Origin: FEN-1088 sp031407985 | GTDB lineage: Bacteria > Myxococcota_A > Polyangia > Fen-1088 | Direction of reading: 5' to 3' | Length of the DNA: 64,000 bases | NCBI GenBank assembly: GCA_031407985.1 | Contig: JANOJB010000341.1 | Span: 1-64,000 of the forward strand | Part shown: piece by piece, positions 45,406 through 54,522 of the stretch | How the letters are laid out: each line of letters begins with the position of its first letter | Position numbering within the stretch: position 1 is the first letter of the stretch | Program-made: the position numbers and the translations under genes | Notes under the pieces: generated by a model | The model's input: only the letters and a program-made list of their open reading frames with translations | The model's database searches: none | Told to the model about the DNA's origin: nothing

Positions 45406-47279
45406 TTGAGACCGTAAACCTGCAATTTCCCCGCGAAGGTCGCGATATAGACCTTCCCGTTGGCGACCATCGGTGGACTGTATTTCGCGTACGTTCCCAG
45501 GTTGTCGGCCGCGTTCAAGGTGCTGTTCCACAGCGACGCCTTGGTCACGTCGGCGGCGTCGAACGCATACAGCGCCCCGGTCGCCGTGGCATGCCACGCA
45601 TCCCCGACCAGTGGAATGTTGGCCCAAAGGATGCCGGTGCCCGCCGTGGCTCCGTTCGACGATATCGTGAAGATGCCCGACGGATGTTGTGGCCGTCGCT
45701 CGCCGTTGGTGCCCCTGTCCTGCAACGTACCGCTGCCCACCAGGTACGAATGCAACACCTGACCGGCGGGCCATGCGTACAACATGGCCCCGGCCGAACC
45801 ATTCCAAAAGACGAACTGATTCAGCTCGCCGCTGATACCGACCATCTGGCGCAGCGCCAGCGTGGTTTGGTCAAGCAGCAGGATGTCGCCGTCCTTGCCC
45901 CCCCCCACGATCTGCCCCGTGTTGCCAAGAATGGTCACCCCCGATTGCAGATCATTGTCTCCACTGATCCGCGAGGCGTGGCGTGCCGCGATCGTCATGC
46001 CGCTTCCCGAGGGCGTCAGGCGAATGACGTGGTTGCCGACGTTGTCGCCGCCGATCGATCCGTTGCCGACCGTGGCCCAGATGGATGTACCGTCGCTGGT
46101 CAGACCGACACCCGACTGCCAAATCGCCCCCTGGTTGCCCGTGGGCGACGTGCTGTAGACCGACCTGAACTGCAGGGTCTTGGCGTCGTAGCCAAACACC
46201 CATCCATGGTACGCGCCCGCGTCGCAATGGCTGCCGAACCCCATGTAGATGACGCCGTTGACCAGCAACAGGGCGGCCCGATTCAGGTGGATGCGGGCGT
46301 CGAACGCGGCCATCGACATGCTTCCCACGGCCACGGGTGAACCCGCGGCGTCGGCGCCGGTCGCCAGATCCAGGGCGTGAAGGTTCTGCGCCCCGGTAAC
46401 CTTGGCCACGACGTAGATCTTGTTGTCCGCCAGGCTGATCACCGGCGTGGACGTGATGCCGACCTCGTTGCGCATGTCGGTGCAGCCGGGATCGTATCCC
46501 CCCGATCCCAGCACCAGCGGCGCCCCCAGCATGCGCGACCACAGAGGCGCATCGGGCGTGGCCGCGTCCGCGTCGAACGCGTAGACCATATTGTGTTGCG
46601 TGGCCACGTATACGACGTTGCGCTTGACGCCGTTGATGGTCAGGCCGCCCACGTACAAAGGCTGGCCGTAGACGTATCCGTTGATGGTCCGCGAAAACAA
46701 CAAACCGAACTGGGTTCTGTTGACGTTGGCGGTCGTCAAAATCGTTTCGCTGGTGTTCGCGCCGCTGCGCGCGTTGTCGTAGCGATTGGTCACGACGGCG
46801 AACGTGGACGCGGGGGCCGCGCCACCCAACGAACCGCCCCCCGTCCCGCTGCCACCGGCGGCGGCCCCGGCGCTTCCCCCACGGCCACCAGAAGCGGTGG
46901 CGCCACCCAACGCGGGACTGCCGCCCGATCCCGTTCCTCCTGATGCGCCGGCACTTCCGGCTCGGCCTCCCGACGCGGCGACACCACCCGCCCCGTTGCT
47001 CCCCCCGGTGCTGGTCGTCCCGCCGGTGGCGTTGCTTCCACCCGTGGCACTTCCGCCTCCCGATGCCGTGGCGCCACCTGAACCGGTGATGCCGCCCGAT
47101 GAAACGGAAGCGCCGGCCGTCCCCGTGCTTCCGCCCAGGCCCGTGTTTCCGCCCGAGCCGGTCACGCCACCCGATCCCGCCGGCTCCCTATCGGTACCGG
47201 CATCCTGCCCCGTGGTGCCGGCACCCGGCGTACAGGACATGACACCAACCCAAAGCAACCAGGCTGACCGGGGTTTCAT
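45402..47279 (-). CDS. PQQ-type beta-propeller lipoprotein
   Basis: A 625-residue product; ATG 47279 follows GGGAGGTC. The lipobox is GVMSC and the linker (about 35-165) is GSGG-rich. The main domain has eight or so propeller blades: NVVYVATQHNMVYAFDADA, KIYVVAKVTGAQNLHALDL, HGWVFGYDAKTLQF and a final GKVYIATFAGKLQVYGL. Quinoprotein-like but with no clear PQQ-binding acidic residues. Coupled to the cytochrome gene. Its promoter faces the hyi operon and has the operator pair at 47364-47403. Confidence 0.85.
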   Translation of the reverse strand: MKPRSAWLLWVGVMSCTPGAGTTGQDAGTDREPAGSGGVTGSGGNTGLGGSTGTAGASVSSGGITGSGGATASGGGSATGGSNATGGTTSTGGSNGAGGVAASGGRAGSAGASGGTGSGGSPALGGATASGGRGGSAGAAAGGSGTGGGSLGGAAPASTFAVVTNRYDNARSGANTSETILTTANVNRTQFGLLFSRTINGYVYGQPLYVGGLTINGVKRNVVYVATQHNMVYAFDADAATPDAPLWSRMLGAPLVLGSGGYDPGCTDMRNEVGITSTPVISLADNKIYVVAKVTGAQNLHALDLATGADAAGSPVAVGSMSMAAFDARIHLNRAALLLVNGVIYMGFGSHCDAGAYHGWVFGYDAKTLQFRSVYSTSPTGNQGAIWQSGVGLTSDGTSIWATVGNGSIGGDNVGNHVIRLTPSGSGMTIAARHASRISGDNDLQSGVTILGNTGQIVGGGKDGDILLLDQTTLALRQMVGISGELNQFVFWNGSAGAMLYAWPAGQVLHSYLVGSGTLQDRGTNGERRPQHPSGIFTISSNGATAGTGILWANIPLVGDAWHATATGALYAFDAADVTKASLWNSTLNAADNLGTYAKYSPPMVANGKVYIATFAGKLQVYGLK

Positions 47280-47363
47280 CGAATACGACCTCCCATCGAC
47301 GGCAACGGACACCACACGTCTGGCGTTCGCGGAGGACCCAACGCGCCGGAGCTGCGTGATATT

Positions 47364-47403
47364 GGAAATTCTATTCAACATGTTCTATAGAATTTTCATT
47401 TCA
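47364..47403. promoter_or_regulatory. predicted RpiR-family operator in divergent promoter
   Basis: GGAA-ATTCTA-TTCA lies at 47364-47377, and GAA-N7-TTC at 47390-47402. Between them is a 30-bp symmetric element (47366-47395): AAATTCTAT and ATAGAATTT flank a perfect AACATGTT core. The first site differs by one base from GGAA-N6-TTCC. It lies 85-96 bp from both divergent starts and could control both. Confidence 0.65.
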
Positions 47404-47498
47404 CCGTCAATCATGCCCTGGTGGTGTTATGAAACGCGGTCCCCACGCGGCGGCTTGTTGCTGCCCGGGCCGGTCAAAAAACACCTCGGGAGCGCCAC

Positions 47499-48287
47499 AT
47501 GCCGAAATTCGACGCCAACCTGACCATGATGTTCAACGAGGTCGAGTTCCCAGCGCGATTCGCCGCGGCGTCGCAAGCGGGATTCAAGGGCGTGGAATTT
47601 TTGTTTCCCTACGCCTATGGCAAGGACCAGCTGGTCGATCTGGCGGGCGGGAATCAGTTGCAGGTCATCTTGTTTAACCTGCCCCCGGGCGACTGGAACG
47701 CGGGCGAGCGCGGCCTGGCCTGTGATCCGAACCGCGTGGCTGAATTCCAGGACGGTGTCGGTCGCGCGATCGACTACGCCCGGGCGCTGGGCTGCCAGCG
47801 CCTGCACTGCATGGCTGGTCTGAGGCCGACATCAGCCGGTGAATCGGCGATTCGCGAAACGTATGTCGCCAACCTCCGGTTCGCCGCGAAGGCGCTGGCC
47901 CTCCACGACCTGACGTTGTTGATCGAGGGCATCAACACACGCGACATTCCCGGCTACTACCTGAATCAATCGCGCCAGGCGTTCGACGTCATGCGCGAGG
48001 TGGGCGCGCCAAACCTGGCCTTCTTGTACGACTGCTACCACATGCAGATCGTCGAGGGCGACCTGTCACCAACCATCGAAACCCATCTGGACAAGATCGG
48101 ACACATGCAAGTCGCCGACACGCCGGGCCGGCACGAACCGGGCACGGGAGAAATCAACTACGATTTCCTGTTCCGCCACATCGACAAGGTCGGCTATCAA
48201 GGTTGGATCGGCTGTGAGTACCGTCCCGCCACCACCACCGCCGCCGGGTTGAACTGGCTTGCGCGCTACCGAACAGACCACACATGA
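47499..48287 (+). CDS. hyi: hydroxypyruvate isomerase
   Basis: A 262-residue TIM-barrel enzyme (AP endonuclease-like fold). MPKFDANLTMMFNEVEFPARF, GVEFLFPYAYG, FNLPPGDWNAGERGLACDP, YDCYHMQIVEGDL and EPGTGEINYDFLF align well with E. coli Hyi from memory. Hyi interconverts hydroxypyruvate and tartronate semialdehyde. GGGAG lies six bases before ATG 47499. It is the first gene of a five-gene operon, but the usual gcl (glyoxylate carboligase) is not found near it. Confidence 0.9.
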   Translation: MPKFDANLTMMFNEVEFPARFAAASQAGFKGVEFLFPYAYGKDQLVDLAGGNQLQVILFNLPPGDWNAGERGLACDPNRVAEFQDGVGRAIDYARALGCQRLHCMAGLRPTSAGESAIRETYVANLRFAAKALALHDLTLLIEGINTRDIPGYYLNQSRQAFDVMREVGAPNLAFLYDCYHMQIVEGDLSPTIETHLDKIGHMQVADTPGRHEPGTGEINYDFLFRHIDKVGYQGWIGCEYRPATTTAAGLNWLARYRTDHT

Positions 48288-49168
48288 GCCAGCTGGGATT
48301 CATTGGCCTGGGCATCATGGGCCGTCCGATGGCCGCCAATCTGCTGAAGGGCGGCCACCAGCTTTTTCTCTCCAGCAGAAGCGGGGTACCGGCCGAATTG
48401 ACAGCGGCGGGAGGCACCACGTGCCTTTCCCCCAAGGAGGTCGCGCAAAGGGCGGACGTCATCATCATGATGCTGCCGGACACCCCGGACGTGGAGGCGG
48501 TGTTGTTTGGGCCCCAGGGCATCACCGCGGGGCTGGGCGCGGGAAAGACCGTCATCGATATGAGTTCGATCTCGCCCATCGAGACGAAGGTATTCGCGGC
48601 GCGCATCAACGCACTTGGCTGTGTCTACGTCGACGCACCCGTATCCGGGGGTGAGGTCGGGGCGAAGAACGCCACGCTGACGATCATGGTCGGTGCGCCA
48701 AGGGCCGCCTTCGAAACGGTCAGGCCCCTGTTCGAGTTGCTCGGCAAAAATATCACCCTGGTCGGAGACAACGGCGCCGGACAAATCTGCAAGGTCGCCA
48801 ATCAGATCATCGTGGCGTTGAATATCGAGGCGGTCGCCGAAGCGCTGTTGTTCGCGTCAAAATCGGGCGCCGACCCGGAAAAGGTCCGCCAGGCGTTGAT
48901 GGGCGGATTCGCGTCGTCGCGTGTGTTGGAGGTGCACGGCGAGCGCATGATCAAGCGCACCTTCACTCCGGGTTTCCGCATCGAGCTGCACCAGAAGGAC
49001 CTCAACCTGGCGCTCGACAATGCGCGCAAAATGGGTCTCAGCCTCCCCAGTACCGCAATCGCGCAGCAACTGTTCAGCGCCTGCGCCGCCCAGGGTGCCG
49101 GCAAATCGGATCATGCGGCCATGGTTTGCGCGCTGGAAGGTCTGGCCAACCATCAGGTCGGAAAATAG
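48284..49168 (+). CDS. glxR: 2-hydroxy-3-oxopropionate (tartronate semialdehyde) reductase
   Basis: A 294-residue enzyme of the beta-hydroxyacid dehydrogenase family. The Rossmann motif GFIGLGIMGRPMA, the substrate-binding DAPVSGGEVGAKNATL and the catalytic Lys in GAGQICKVANQ are all present. It reduces tartronate semialdehyde to D-glycerate with NAD(P)H. ATG overlaps the hyi stop by four bases. The order hyi-glxR is that of E. coli allantoin/glyoxylate operons. GarR-type is an equivalent label. Confidence 0.9.
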   Translation: MSQLGFIGLGIMGRPMAANLLKGGHQLFLSSRSGVPAELTAAGGTTCLSPKEVAQRADVIIMMLPDTPDVEAVLFGPQGITAGLGAGKTVIDMSSISPIETKVFAARINALGCVYVDAPVSGGEVGAKNATLTIMVGAPRAAFETVRPLFELLGKNITLVGDNGAGQICKVANQIIVALNIEAVAEALLFASKSGADPEKVRQALMGGFASSRVLEVHGERMIKRTFTPGFRIELHQKDLNLALDNARKMGLSLPSTAIAQQLFSACAAQGAGKSDHAAMVCALEGLANHQVGK

Positions 49169-49212
49169 GGCCAACCGCCGGTGTCAAAGACCGCCTGTCG
49201 AATGTCCGTCTG

Positions 49213-50499
49213 ATGCTGGAGGCACAACCGCTGCTGCAACGCATGTTCGAAGCCGCCATTGCGCGGGCCCAACCCGCGATCTGCCTGCCTCCCTTTCTGG
49301 TCGACCTTCTCGATGTATCGCCGCCACCCGTGCGGCCAGCTGGGCGAACCATCGTGGTTGGCGCCGGAAAGGCGGCGGCGACCATGGCCAAGACGGTCGA
49401 GGACCTGTGGCCGGGCGAGATTTCGGGATTGGTCGTTACGCGACACGGGCACGGGGTACCGACCCGCCGCATCGAGGTGGTCGAGGCCAGTCACCCAGTT
49501 CCCGATGAAAACGGATCCCGTGCCGCCGAACGCATGATGGCGCTGGTCCGCGGACTGAATCCCGACGACCGGGTTCTCGCGCTTTTCTCGGGAGGGGGAT
49601 CGGCCCTTTTGACCCTGGCCGCCCCCGGCCTATCTCTGACGGACAAACAGGTGGTCAACCGGGCCCTGCTGAAAAGCGGCGCCACCATCAGCGAGCTCAA
49701 CTGCGTTCGCAAACATTTGTCGGGCATCAAGGGCGGCCGCCTGGCCGCCGCGTGCCACCCCGCCCGCGTCGTTACACTGGTGATCTCCGACGTGCCTGGA
49801 GACGATCCATCCGTGATCGCATCGGGACCGACGGTGCCGGATCCAACCACATTCGAACAGGCCCGGGCCGTGTTGGCGCGCCACCGCGTCCCGGTACCGG
49901 CCGCGGTCGATCAACATCTGCGAAACGCCGGCGACGAAACACCCAAGCCCGGTGATCCCCGGCTGTCGACGCCCGATGTCCGCGTCATCGCGACGGCCCA
50001 GGATGCGCTGGATGCCGCCGCCGCCGTCGCGCGCCAAGCCGGCCTTCACCCCTTTATCCTCAGCGACAGCCTGGAAGGTGAATCGCGGCACGTCGCTTCC
50101 GTCCACGCGGGCATCGTCCGGCAGATCCTGCGGCATCGCCAACCCGTCGCGCCGCCCTGCGTACTCCTCTCGGGTGGAGAAACGACCGTGACGGTCACGG
50201 GCCCTGGCCGGGGCGGGCGCAATGTCGAATTCCTTCTGGCTCTGGCCATTGCCCTTGGTCCCGAAACAGGGGTCCACGCCATCGCCGGCGACACCGACGG
50301 CATAGACGGCACCGAGGACAACGCTGGAGCCCGCTTGACCCCCGATACCTTGTCACGCGCGCGAACCCTCGGATTGGATCCACGCGCCTTCCTTCTCGAC
50401 AACGATGCCTACGGCTTTTTCTCCCGCCTGGGCGATCTGGTTACAACAGGCCCCACCCTCACAAACGTCAACGACTTTCGCGCCATCGTGGTTGGATAG
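49213..50499 (+). CDS. gckA: glycerate 2-kinase (MOFRL/DUF4147 type)
   Basis: A 428-residue enzyme from ATG 49213. IVVGAGKAAATMAKTVE, FSGGGSALLTLAAPG, ISELNCVRKHLSGIKGGRLA, VISDVPGDDPSVIASGP and the C-terminal GDTDGIDGTEDNAGA define class II glycerate kinase (DUF4147 plus MOFRL). It phosphorylates D-glycerate to 2-phosphoglycerate, which enters lower glycolysis. It begins 44 bp after glxR. The label ttuD is also used for homologues. Confidence 0.9.
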   Translation: MLEAQPLLQRMFEAAIARAQPAICLPPFLVDLLDVSPPPVRPAGRTIVVGAGKAAATMAKTVEDLWPGEISGLVVTRHGHGVPTRRIEVVEASHPVPDENGSRAAERMMALVRGLNPDDRVLALFSGGGSALLTLAAPGLSLTDKQVVNRALLKSGATISELNCVRKHLSGIKGGRLAAACHPARVVTLVISDVPGDDPSVIASGPTVPDPTTFEQARAVLARHRVPVPAAVDQHLRNAGDETPKPGDPRLSTPDVRVIATAQDALDAAAAVARQAGLHPFILSDSLEGESRHVASVHAGIVRQILRHRQPVAPPCVLLSGGETTVTVTGPGRGGRNVEFLLALAIALGPETGVHAIAGDTDGIDGTEDNAGARLTPDTLSRARTLGLDPRAFLLDNDAYGFFSRLGDLVTTGPTLTNVNDFRAIVVG

Positions 50500-50503
50500 A
50501 CAC

Positions 50504-51166
50504 ATGCTCCGACCAGCGCCCACCCGCAGTGACTTCGCGAACATCGATTCCATCGTCTTCGACCTGGACGGCACGCTGTGGGACACCTGCGCGGTCTGCG
50601 CCCAGGGCTGGAACAACATCATCAAGAAACACCGGTTCAACTTCCGTGAGATCACGGCGGCCGACGTTCGGGGCGTCGTCGGAAAGCCCCACGAGCTGTG
50701 TGTTCGCGAGGTCTGCGTGGGGCTGCCCGAAGATCAACTGAAGGTGCTGTCCGACGAGTCGGAAGTCGAAGACAACCGCCTGATTGCGGAAAGAGGAGGG
50801 ATCCTGTACCCAGGCGTCGCCGACGGGCTTGCGTTGCTTGCCGCCACGCACCCGTTGTTTATCGTCAGCAACTGCCAGGCCGGATACATCGAGATCTTCC
50901 TGTCGTTCTCCGGATTCTCGCGATTCTTCCGCGACCACGAATGCTGGGGCAACACGGGGCGGCCCAAGGCGGACAATCTGCGATCAATCATCGCCCGCAA
51001 TGGTTTGAAGAGCCCCGTCTTTGTCGGCGACACGCCCGGTGATCAGGCGGCAGCGGCCGCGAACGATGTCCCTTTCGTCCATGCCGCCTACGGTTTTGGG
51101 GAATGCTTGAACCCAAACGCGACCGTGGGAGCGTTTCGGGAACTTCACGATCTGGTGCGGGCGTGA
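50504..51166 (+). CDS. HAD-family phosphatase (phosphoglycolate phosphatase-like)
   Basis: A 220-residue HAD hydrolase; ATG 50504 is four bases after the kinase stop. Motif I is FDLDGTLWDT, motif II is IVSNCQ, motif III has K in GRPKADN, and motif IV is FVGDTPGDQ. A helical cap (about 25-90) sits between I and II. The neighbourhood suggests a C2/C3 phosphate substrate such as phosphoglycolate or a phosphorylated by-product; this is inference. Its stop overlaps the next start (GTGA). Confidence 0.88.
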   Translation: MLRPAPTRSDFANIDSIVFDLDGTLWDTCAVCAQGWNNIIKKHRFNFREITAADVRGVVGKPHELCVREVCVGLPEDQLKVLSDESEVEDNRLIAERGGILYPGVADGLALLAATHPLFIVSNCQAGYIEIFLSFSGFSRFFRDHECWGNTGRPKADNLRSIIARNGLKSPVFVGDTPGDQAAAAANDVPFVHAAYGFGECLNPNATVGAFRELHDLVRA

Positions 51167-52083
51167 GCACTCCTTTTCAACGGCTGCTGATCAACGACGA
51201 AGGAACGGCCAGTCTGCACCACCTGGACCTCAGGGATCCCGCCCGGAACTGGATCTGCCTGGGCGCGGGCCGCGATCTGCAGTTGATCGGCAACGACTTG
51301 GTATTGCGCAGTCGTCCCCACGGCTATGCCGAAATCGAGATCGCCGACGGCACGGTTGTTCGGGATGTGACCGTCACGGATGCGCCAGGTGGCATCGAAT
51401 CGGCCCGACGGTTGCGAAATGGCCACACCGTCGTCGCGGGAAACGGGGCAGGGGGAATCTTTGTTTGGGAACTTGATGCCGCGCACCAGGTGGTGCCGGA
51501 GCATCAACTGCTGTGCGCCGGCATCGACAAGGTCCGCATGCTCCGCGTGACGGCGGACCAGACCTTCCTTTTTTGCTCCGAAACCGACGGCAGGCGAATC
51601 ATCCACGAGGCCGACTGGAACAACGGCGCAAAGGCGCTGTTCCAGATTCCCGATGACGTTCCGGCCGACAGCATGGTCAAGGCTGTCCGCGTAGCCCCCC
51701 ACATCGTCACGGTTTCCACCGGCTACGCCGCAAGTCTCTTGTGGATCGACACCTCGCGCCAGCTTGTCCTCAAGACCATTGGCGGAAAATCCCAACCCGG
51801 CGCGGACGTCGCCGCGCGTCCCCTCTCGCCCTTCTTTTTCTCGGGCTACCAGATGTTCGCAAACGGAGATTTCTTGATCAGCAACTGGCAAGGGCACAGC
51901 CCGGATCACAACGGACAGGGGTACCAGTTGCTTCGCTACAGCGCGACGGGAGAACTCGTGTGGTCCTTCGACCAGACCGCTTATCCAGCGCTGTCGTCCT
52001 TGAACAACGTCATCGCGCTGGACGACATCGATACGCGTCGGCTACACGACGAGCCCAACGGAATCGTCGTGCCCATCGACTGA
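51163..52083 (+). CDS. cytosolic beta-propeller protein of unknown function
   Basis: A 306-residue protein from GTG 51163, coupled to the HAD gene. It has no signal peptide. Repeats such as GHTVVAGNGAGGIFVWELD and MFANGDFLISNWQGHSP look like propeller blades. The C-terminal half resembles the lipoprotein at 58826-60214: FSGYQMFANGDFLISNWQGH against FSGFMRLSNGNFVVANWLGH. So the operon has an internal form of an exported protein that belongs to the second hub. Possible roles are a lactonase or a sensor; no catalytic residues were identified. Confidence 0.72.
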   Translation: MSTPFQRLLINDEGTASLHHLDLRDPARNWICLGAGRDLQLIGNDLVLRSRPHGYAEIEIADGTVVRDVTVTDAPGGIESARRLRNGHTVVAGNGAGGIFVWELDAAHQVVPEHQLLCAGIDKVRMLRVTADQTFLFCSETDGRRIIHEADWNNGAKALFQIPDDVPADSMVKAVRVAPHIVTVSTGYAASLLWIDTSRQLVLKTIGGKSQPGADVAARPLSPFFFSGYQMFANGDFLISNWQGHSPDHNGQGYQLLRYSATGELVWSFDQTAYPALSSLNNVIALDDIDTRRLHDEPNGIVVPID

Positions 52084-52173
52084 CGTTTCGGCGCCCCATG
52101 TCACCGGCACGACTTGGTGCCACCGGGACCCGTGGCACCTGCATCGGCAGACGGGTACCATTGCCGGCACGTC

Positions 52174-53118
52174 ATGCGACCGGACGTCAAGCCGAATGAT
52201 CGTCGCGTGGGAGTGACGACGGGGATTGCGGCGATCGTTGCGATCGTTGCGATCGCCGCGTCCTTCATGATCCCATCGCCGGCCCGGGCGGACGATCCGC
52301 CTGCCAAGCCGACCAACACCGGACGCCCCCAGCCGCAGTTGCAAATTCCGATCGGCCCCGCGTTCCCGACACGACCCAATGAAGGACGTTATGATTTGGA
52401 ACGAACCGCGGATGGCGGATACCACTACCGGGACATTCGGTTCGACGCCCGCGTGGCTCCGGACGGACATGTCACCTTCACCGACGCCCATATGCGCCTG
52501 GAGACCCGTGTCCTGGGCATCCCGCTACGGAAATACGAACGCGGTAGCGATGGACGTCCTTCGCTGGCGGCGGCGCTGAGACAGGTGCTGCGCGGTGATC
52601 CCGACCGGCCCCTGCCCGCATGTGTCGCCAACAACCCGTACCGAAACGATCCGCAGGCGCCGCTGACCAACCCGCACTGGTGTCCGCCGCTGTTGGCCGT
52701 GGTGGGCACGTTCGATCTGACCGACGAGGTGATGAAGGCGACCGGCCAGGGATGGTATCGATTCGAAAAAGCCAAGTTCCTGTCGGCGACGTTCGAGTTC
52801 CGCATCAAACTGGCGGTGGAACGTCACCGCAAGCTGCTGCGCGAGGCTCTGGCCGAATTGCCGACGCGCCTGGACGGGCTTTGGAATGACCCCGGCTACT
52901 CGCAACGAGAGAAGAAGAGAATCCTGTGCCTCCTGTGGTCGGAAGTGGAACTTCGCGATCCCCAAGCAAGCGCCGCCGCCGACATCATCGTTTCGTGGAT
53001 TGGCGCGCGGCTACCAGCGGGCAGTTCGGCCGGCTACTCGCAAGCTGAGATAGCCGCGTGCGGGGGCAACGGCGATCGAGCCTTCGCCCCATACCCGGAC
53101 CACCATTCGCCTCCCTAA
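52174..53118 (+). CDS. exported hypothetical protein
   Basis: A 314-residue product from ATG 52174, preceded by a frame open to 52114. A hydrophobic segment at about residues 15-38 ends in ARADDPP, like a signal peptide. The mature part has ERTADGGYHYRDIRFDARVAPDGHVTFTDAHM and later a helical DEVMKATGQGWYRFEKAKFLSATFEFRIKLAVERH. Families of unknown function in Polyangia have this layout. It lies 90 bp after the hyi operon and may be separate from it. Confidence 0.7.
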   Translation: MRPDVKPNDRRVGVTTGIAAIVAIVAIAASFMIPSPARADDPPAKPTNTGRPQPQLQIPIGPAFPTRPNEGRYDLERTADGGYHYRDIRFDARVAPDGHVTFTDAHMRLETRVLGIPLRKYERGSDGRPSLAAALRQVLRGDPDRPLPACVANNPYRNDPQAPLTNPHWCPPLLAVVGTFDLTDEVMKATGQGWYRFEKAKFLSATFEFRIKLAVERHRKLLREALAELPTRLDGLWNDPGYSQREKKRILCLLWSEVELRDPQASAAADIIVSWIGARLPAGSSAGYSQAEIAACGGNGDRAFAPYPDHHSPP

Positions 53119-53155
53119 AAAGCCGCTCGCGAAAATCGAACAGTCCCGCCCGGCC

Positions 53156-54355
53156 TCACACTTGCGCGGGGAAGAGTCTCGGGAAAAGCGCGTCCGCCGA
53201 CGCCGTGGAGAAGTTGAGGGCCACCGATCCCTTTGGTGTGTCGGACACCAACAGGCCGACGTCGGTCAACTTGCGTAGCACGTCGCGAGCAGTTCGTTCG
53301 GAACGGCCCGTGATGCGGGCGGCTTCCCCCCGCGGCACGACGCCCCGCCGCAACACCTCCGCCACCAGCGCCGAAGCCGCCTCGCCGCCCCCGACCGGGC
53401 CAAGCACGTACGCCGCCAACCTTTCGCCGAGATTGTCCAGGCTGAAAAGCTCGCTCATGAAACGGAGTTGGTCGAACGCGACCCGACAGAACCACGTCAC
53501 GAAGTCGACCAGGGCCTCGCGCGACAGGTTGCCGCGACCATCCAGGTCCCCGCGTCGCGGAGCGTCCGCCATGTCCATCATGCGCATGTACTCCCCGGCG
53601 TCCTCCAAGCCACGCGCCAAGCCCCGCGCTATCGACCACAAACCGTGCGCACCGATCCCCGCATGCAAGACCATCGCGTGTGACATCAACCGACTGACAC
53701 GACCGTTCCCATCAGAGAAGGGATGAATGAAGTTCAGTCGGTGATGCGCCGCCGCCGCCGCGACGACACGCGCGGCTGGCCCAAGCGCGGCAAAGCGATA
53801 CCGCTCTTCGAAATACTCCATGAACGCCGGTACCTGAGCGCTTGACGGCGGCTGATGCCGTCCGACGATGTTGTCGTGACGGGGATCGCTGCGAAACTGG
53901 CCCGGCTCCATGGTGAATGATCCGTCACCGCGCTCGATGCGCATCATGTTCGCGGGTGCGTCCTGGTAGAAGGCGCGATGAACCCAGCGGATGAATTCCT
54001 GGGATGCCGGCTCGGGCAGTTCACCGGCGGCGAATTGTTGATCGATAAGGCGTTGCACGCGAATGTGGGCGCGCGCTTCGATCTGCAAATCACGACGGCC
54101 CTCGTCGGTGTCCAGTTCGTCGCCCAACGCCCGCTCGATGTCGCGCGGGCGCGTGTTGTGACCCTCAATGAGGTTGCTGTAGTAGCAATTCATCACGCGC
54201 ACGAGCGAGGCCAAGCTGGCGGCGGTGCGCGGGTGCAGGCGGTATCCGATTGTCGCTGATACACCGACGACTTCGCTTATCAGGTCGGCAAGCGGCGCGG
54301 GGTAAACATCGAGCAAACACGGTTCGATGCGCGCGGGTGTCTCTGTCACCACCAT
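53156..54355 (-). CDS. Fic-domain protein (AMPylator type) with winged-helix C-terminus
   Basis: A 399-residue protein. The Fic motif is HHRLNFIHPFSDGNGRVSRL, with the catalytic His and the HPFxDGNGR loop intact. The class II inhibitory helix is present N-terminally as SNLIEG, so it is likely auto-inhibited. The C-terminal 70 residues (RGVVPRGEAARITGRSERTARDVLRKLTDVGLLV) form a winged helix, a common addition in Fic proteins. It may bind its own promoter, which has several repeats at 54362-54474. No Phd/antitoxin-like gene is next to it. Confidence 0.9.
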   Translation of the reverse strand: MVVTETPARIEPCLLDVYPAPLADLISEVVGVSATIGYRLHPRTAASLASLVRVMNCYYSNLIEGHNTRPRDIERALGDELDTDEGRRDLQIEARAHIRVQRLIDQQFAAGELPEPASQEFIRWVHRAFYQDAPANMMRIERGDGSFTMEPGQFRSDPRHDNIVGRHQPPSSAQVPAFMEYFEERYRFAALGPAARVVAAAAAHHRLNFIHPFSDGNGRVSRLMSHAMVLHAGIGAHGLWSIARGLARGLEDAGEYMRMMDMADAPRRGDLDGRGNLSREALVDFVTWFCRVAFDQLRFMSELFSLDNLGERLAAYVLGPVGGGEAASALVAEVLRRGVVPRGEAARITGRSERTARDVLRKLTDVGLLVSDTPKGSVALNFSTASADALFPRLFPAQV

Positions 54356-54361
54356 GGGGGA

Positions 54362-54474
54362 ATTGCCGATCTTGTGATCCTAGATTGCCGATCGTGTGCC
54401 AGCCTAAACTATCATAAGTTATGTAGTTTTAGTGATAGTTTGGACTAAATAGCCGATTTGTTCTGCCGATCTGT
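54362..54474. promoter_or_regulatory. repeat-rich promoter of the fic gene
   Basis: ATTGCCGATC(T/G)TGTG occurs as direct copies at 54362-54376 and 54384-54398; GCCGAT recurs at 54452 and 54465. Between these is an inverted repeat, AAACTATCA (54406-54414) and TGATAGTTT (54433-54441). The elements lie within 120 bp upstream of the fic start and fit an autoregulatory operator array. Confidence 0.6.
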
Positions 54475-54522
54475 AGGCGGTCGTATCGAAGGTTTTTCTA
54501 CCCCCACCGACCGCGCGTGAGA

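Noticed and set aside
47366..47395. Palindrome first considered a LexA/SOS box or a transposon end
   Set aside because: It lacks the CTGT-N8-ACAG or GAAC-N4-GTTC form, no direct repeats flank it, and its outer part fits the other GAA-N6-TTC sites.
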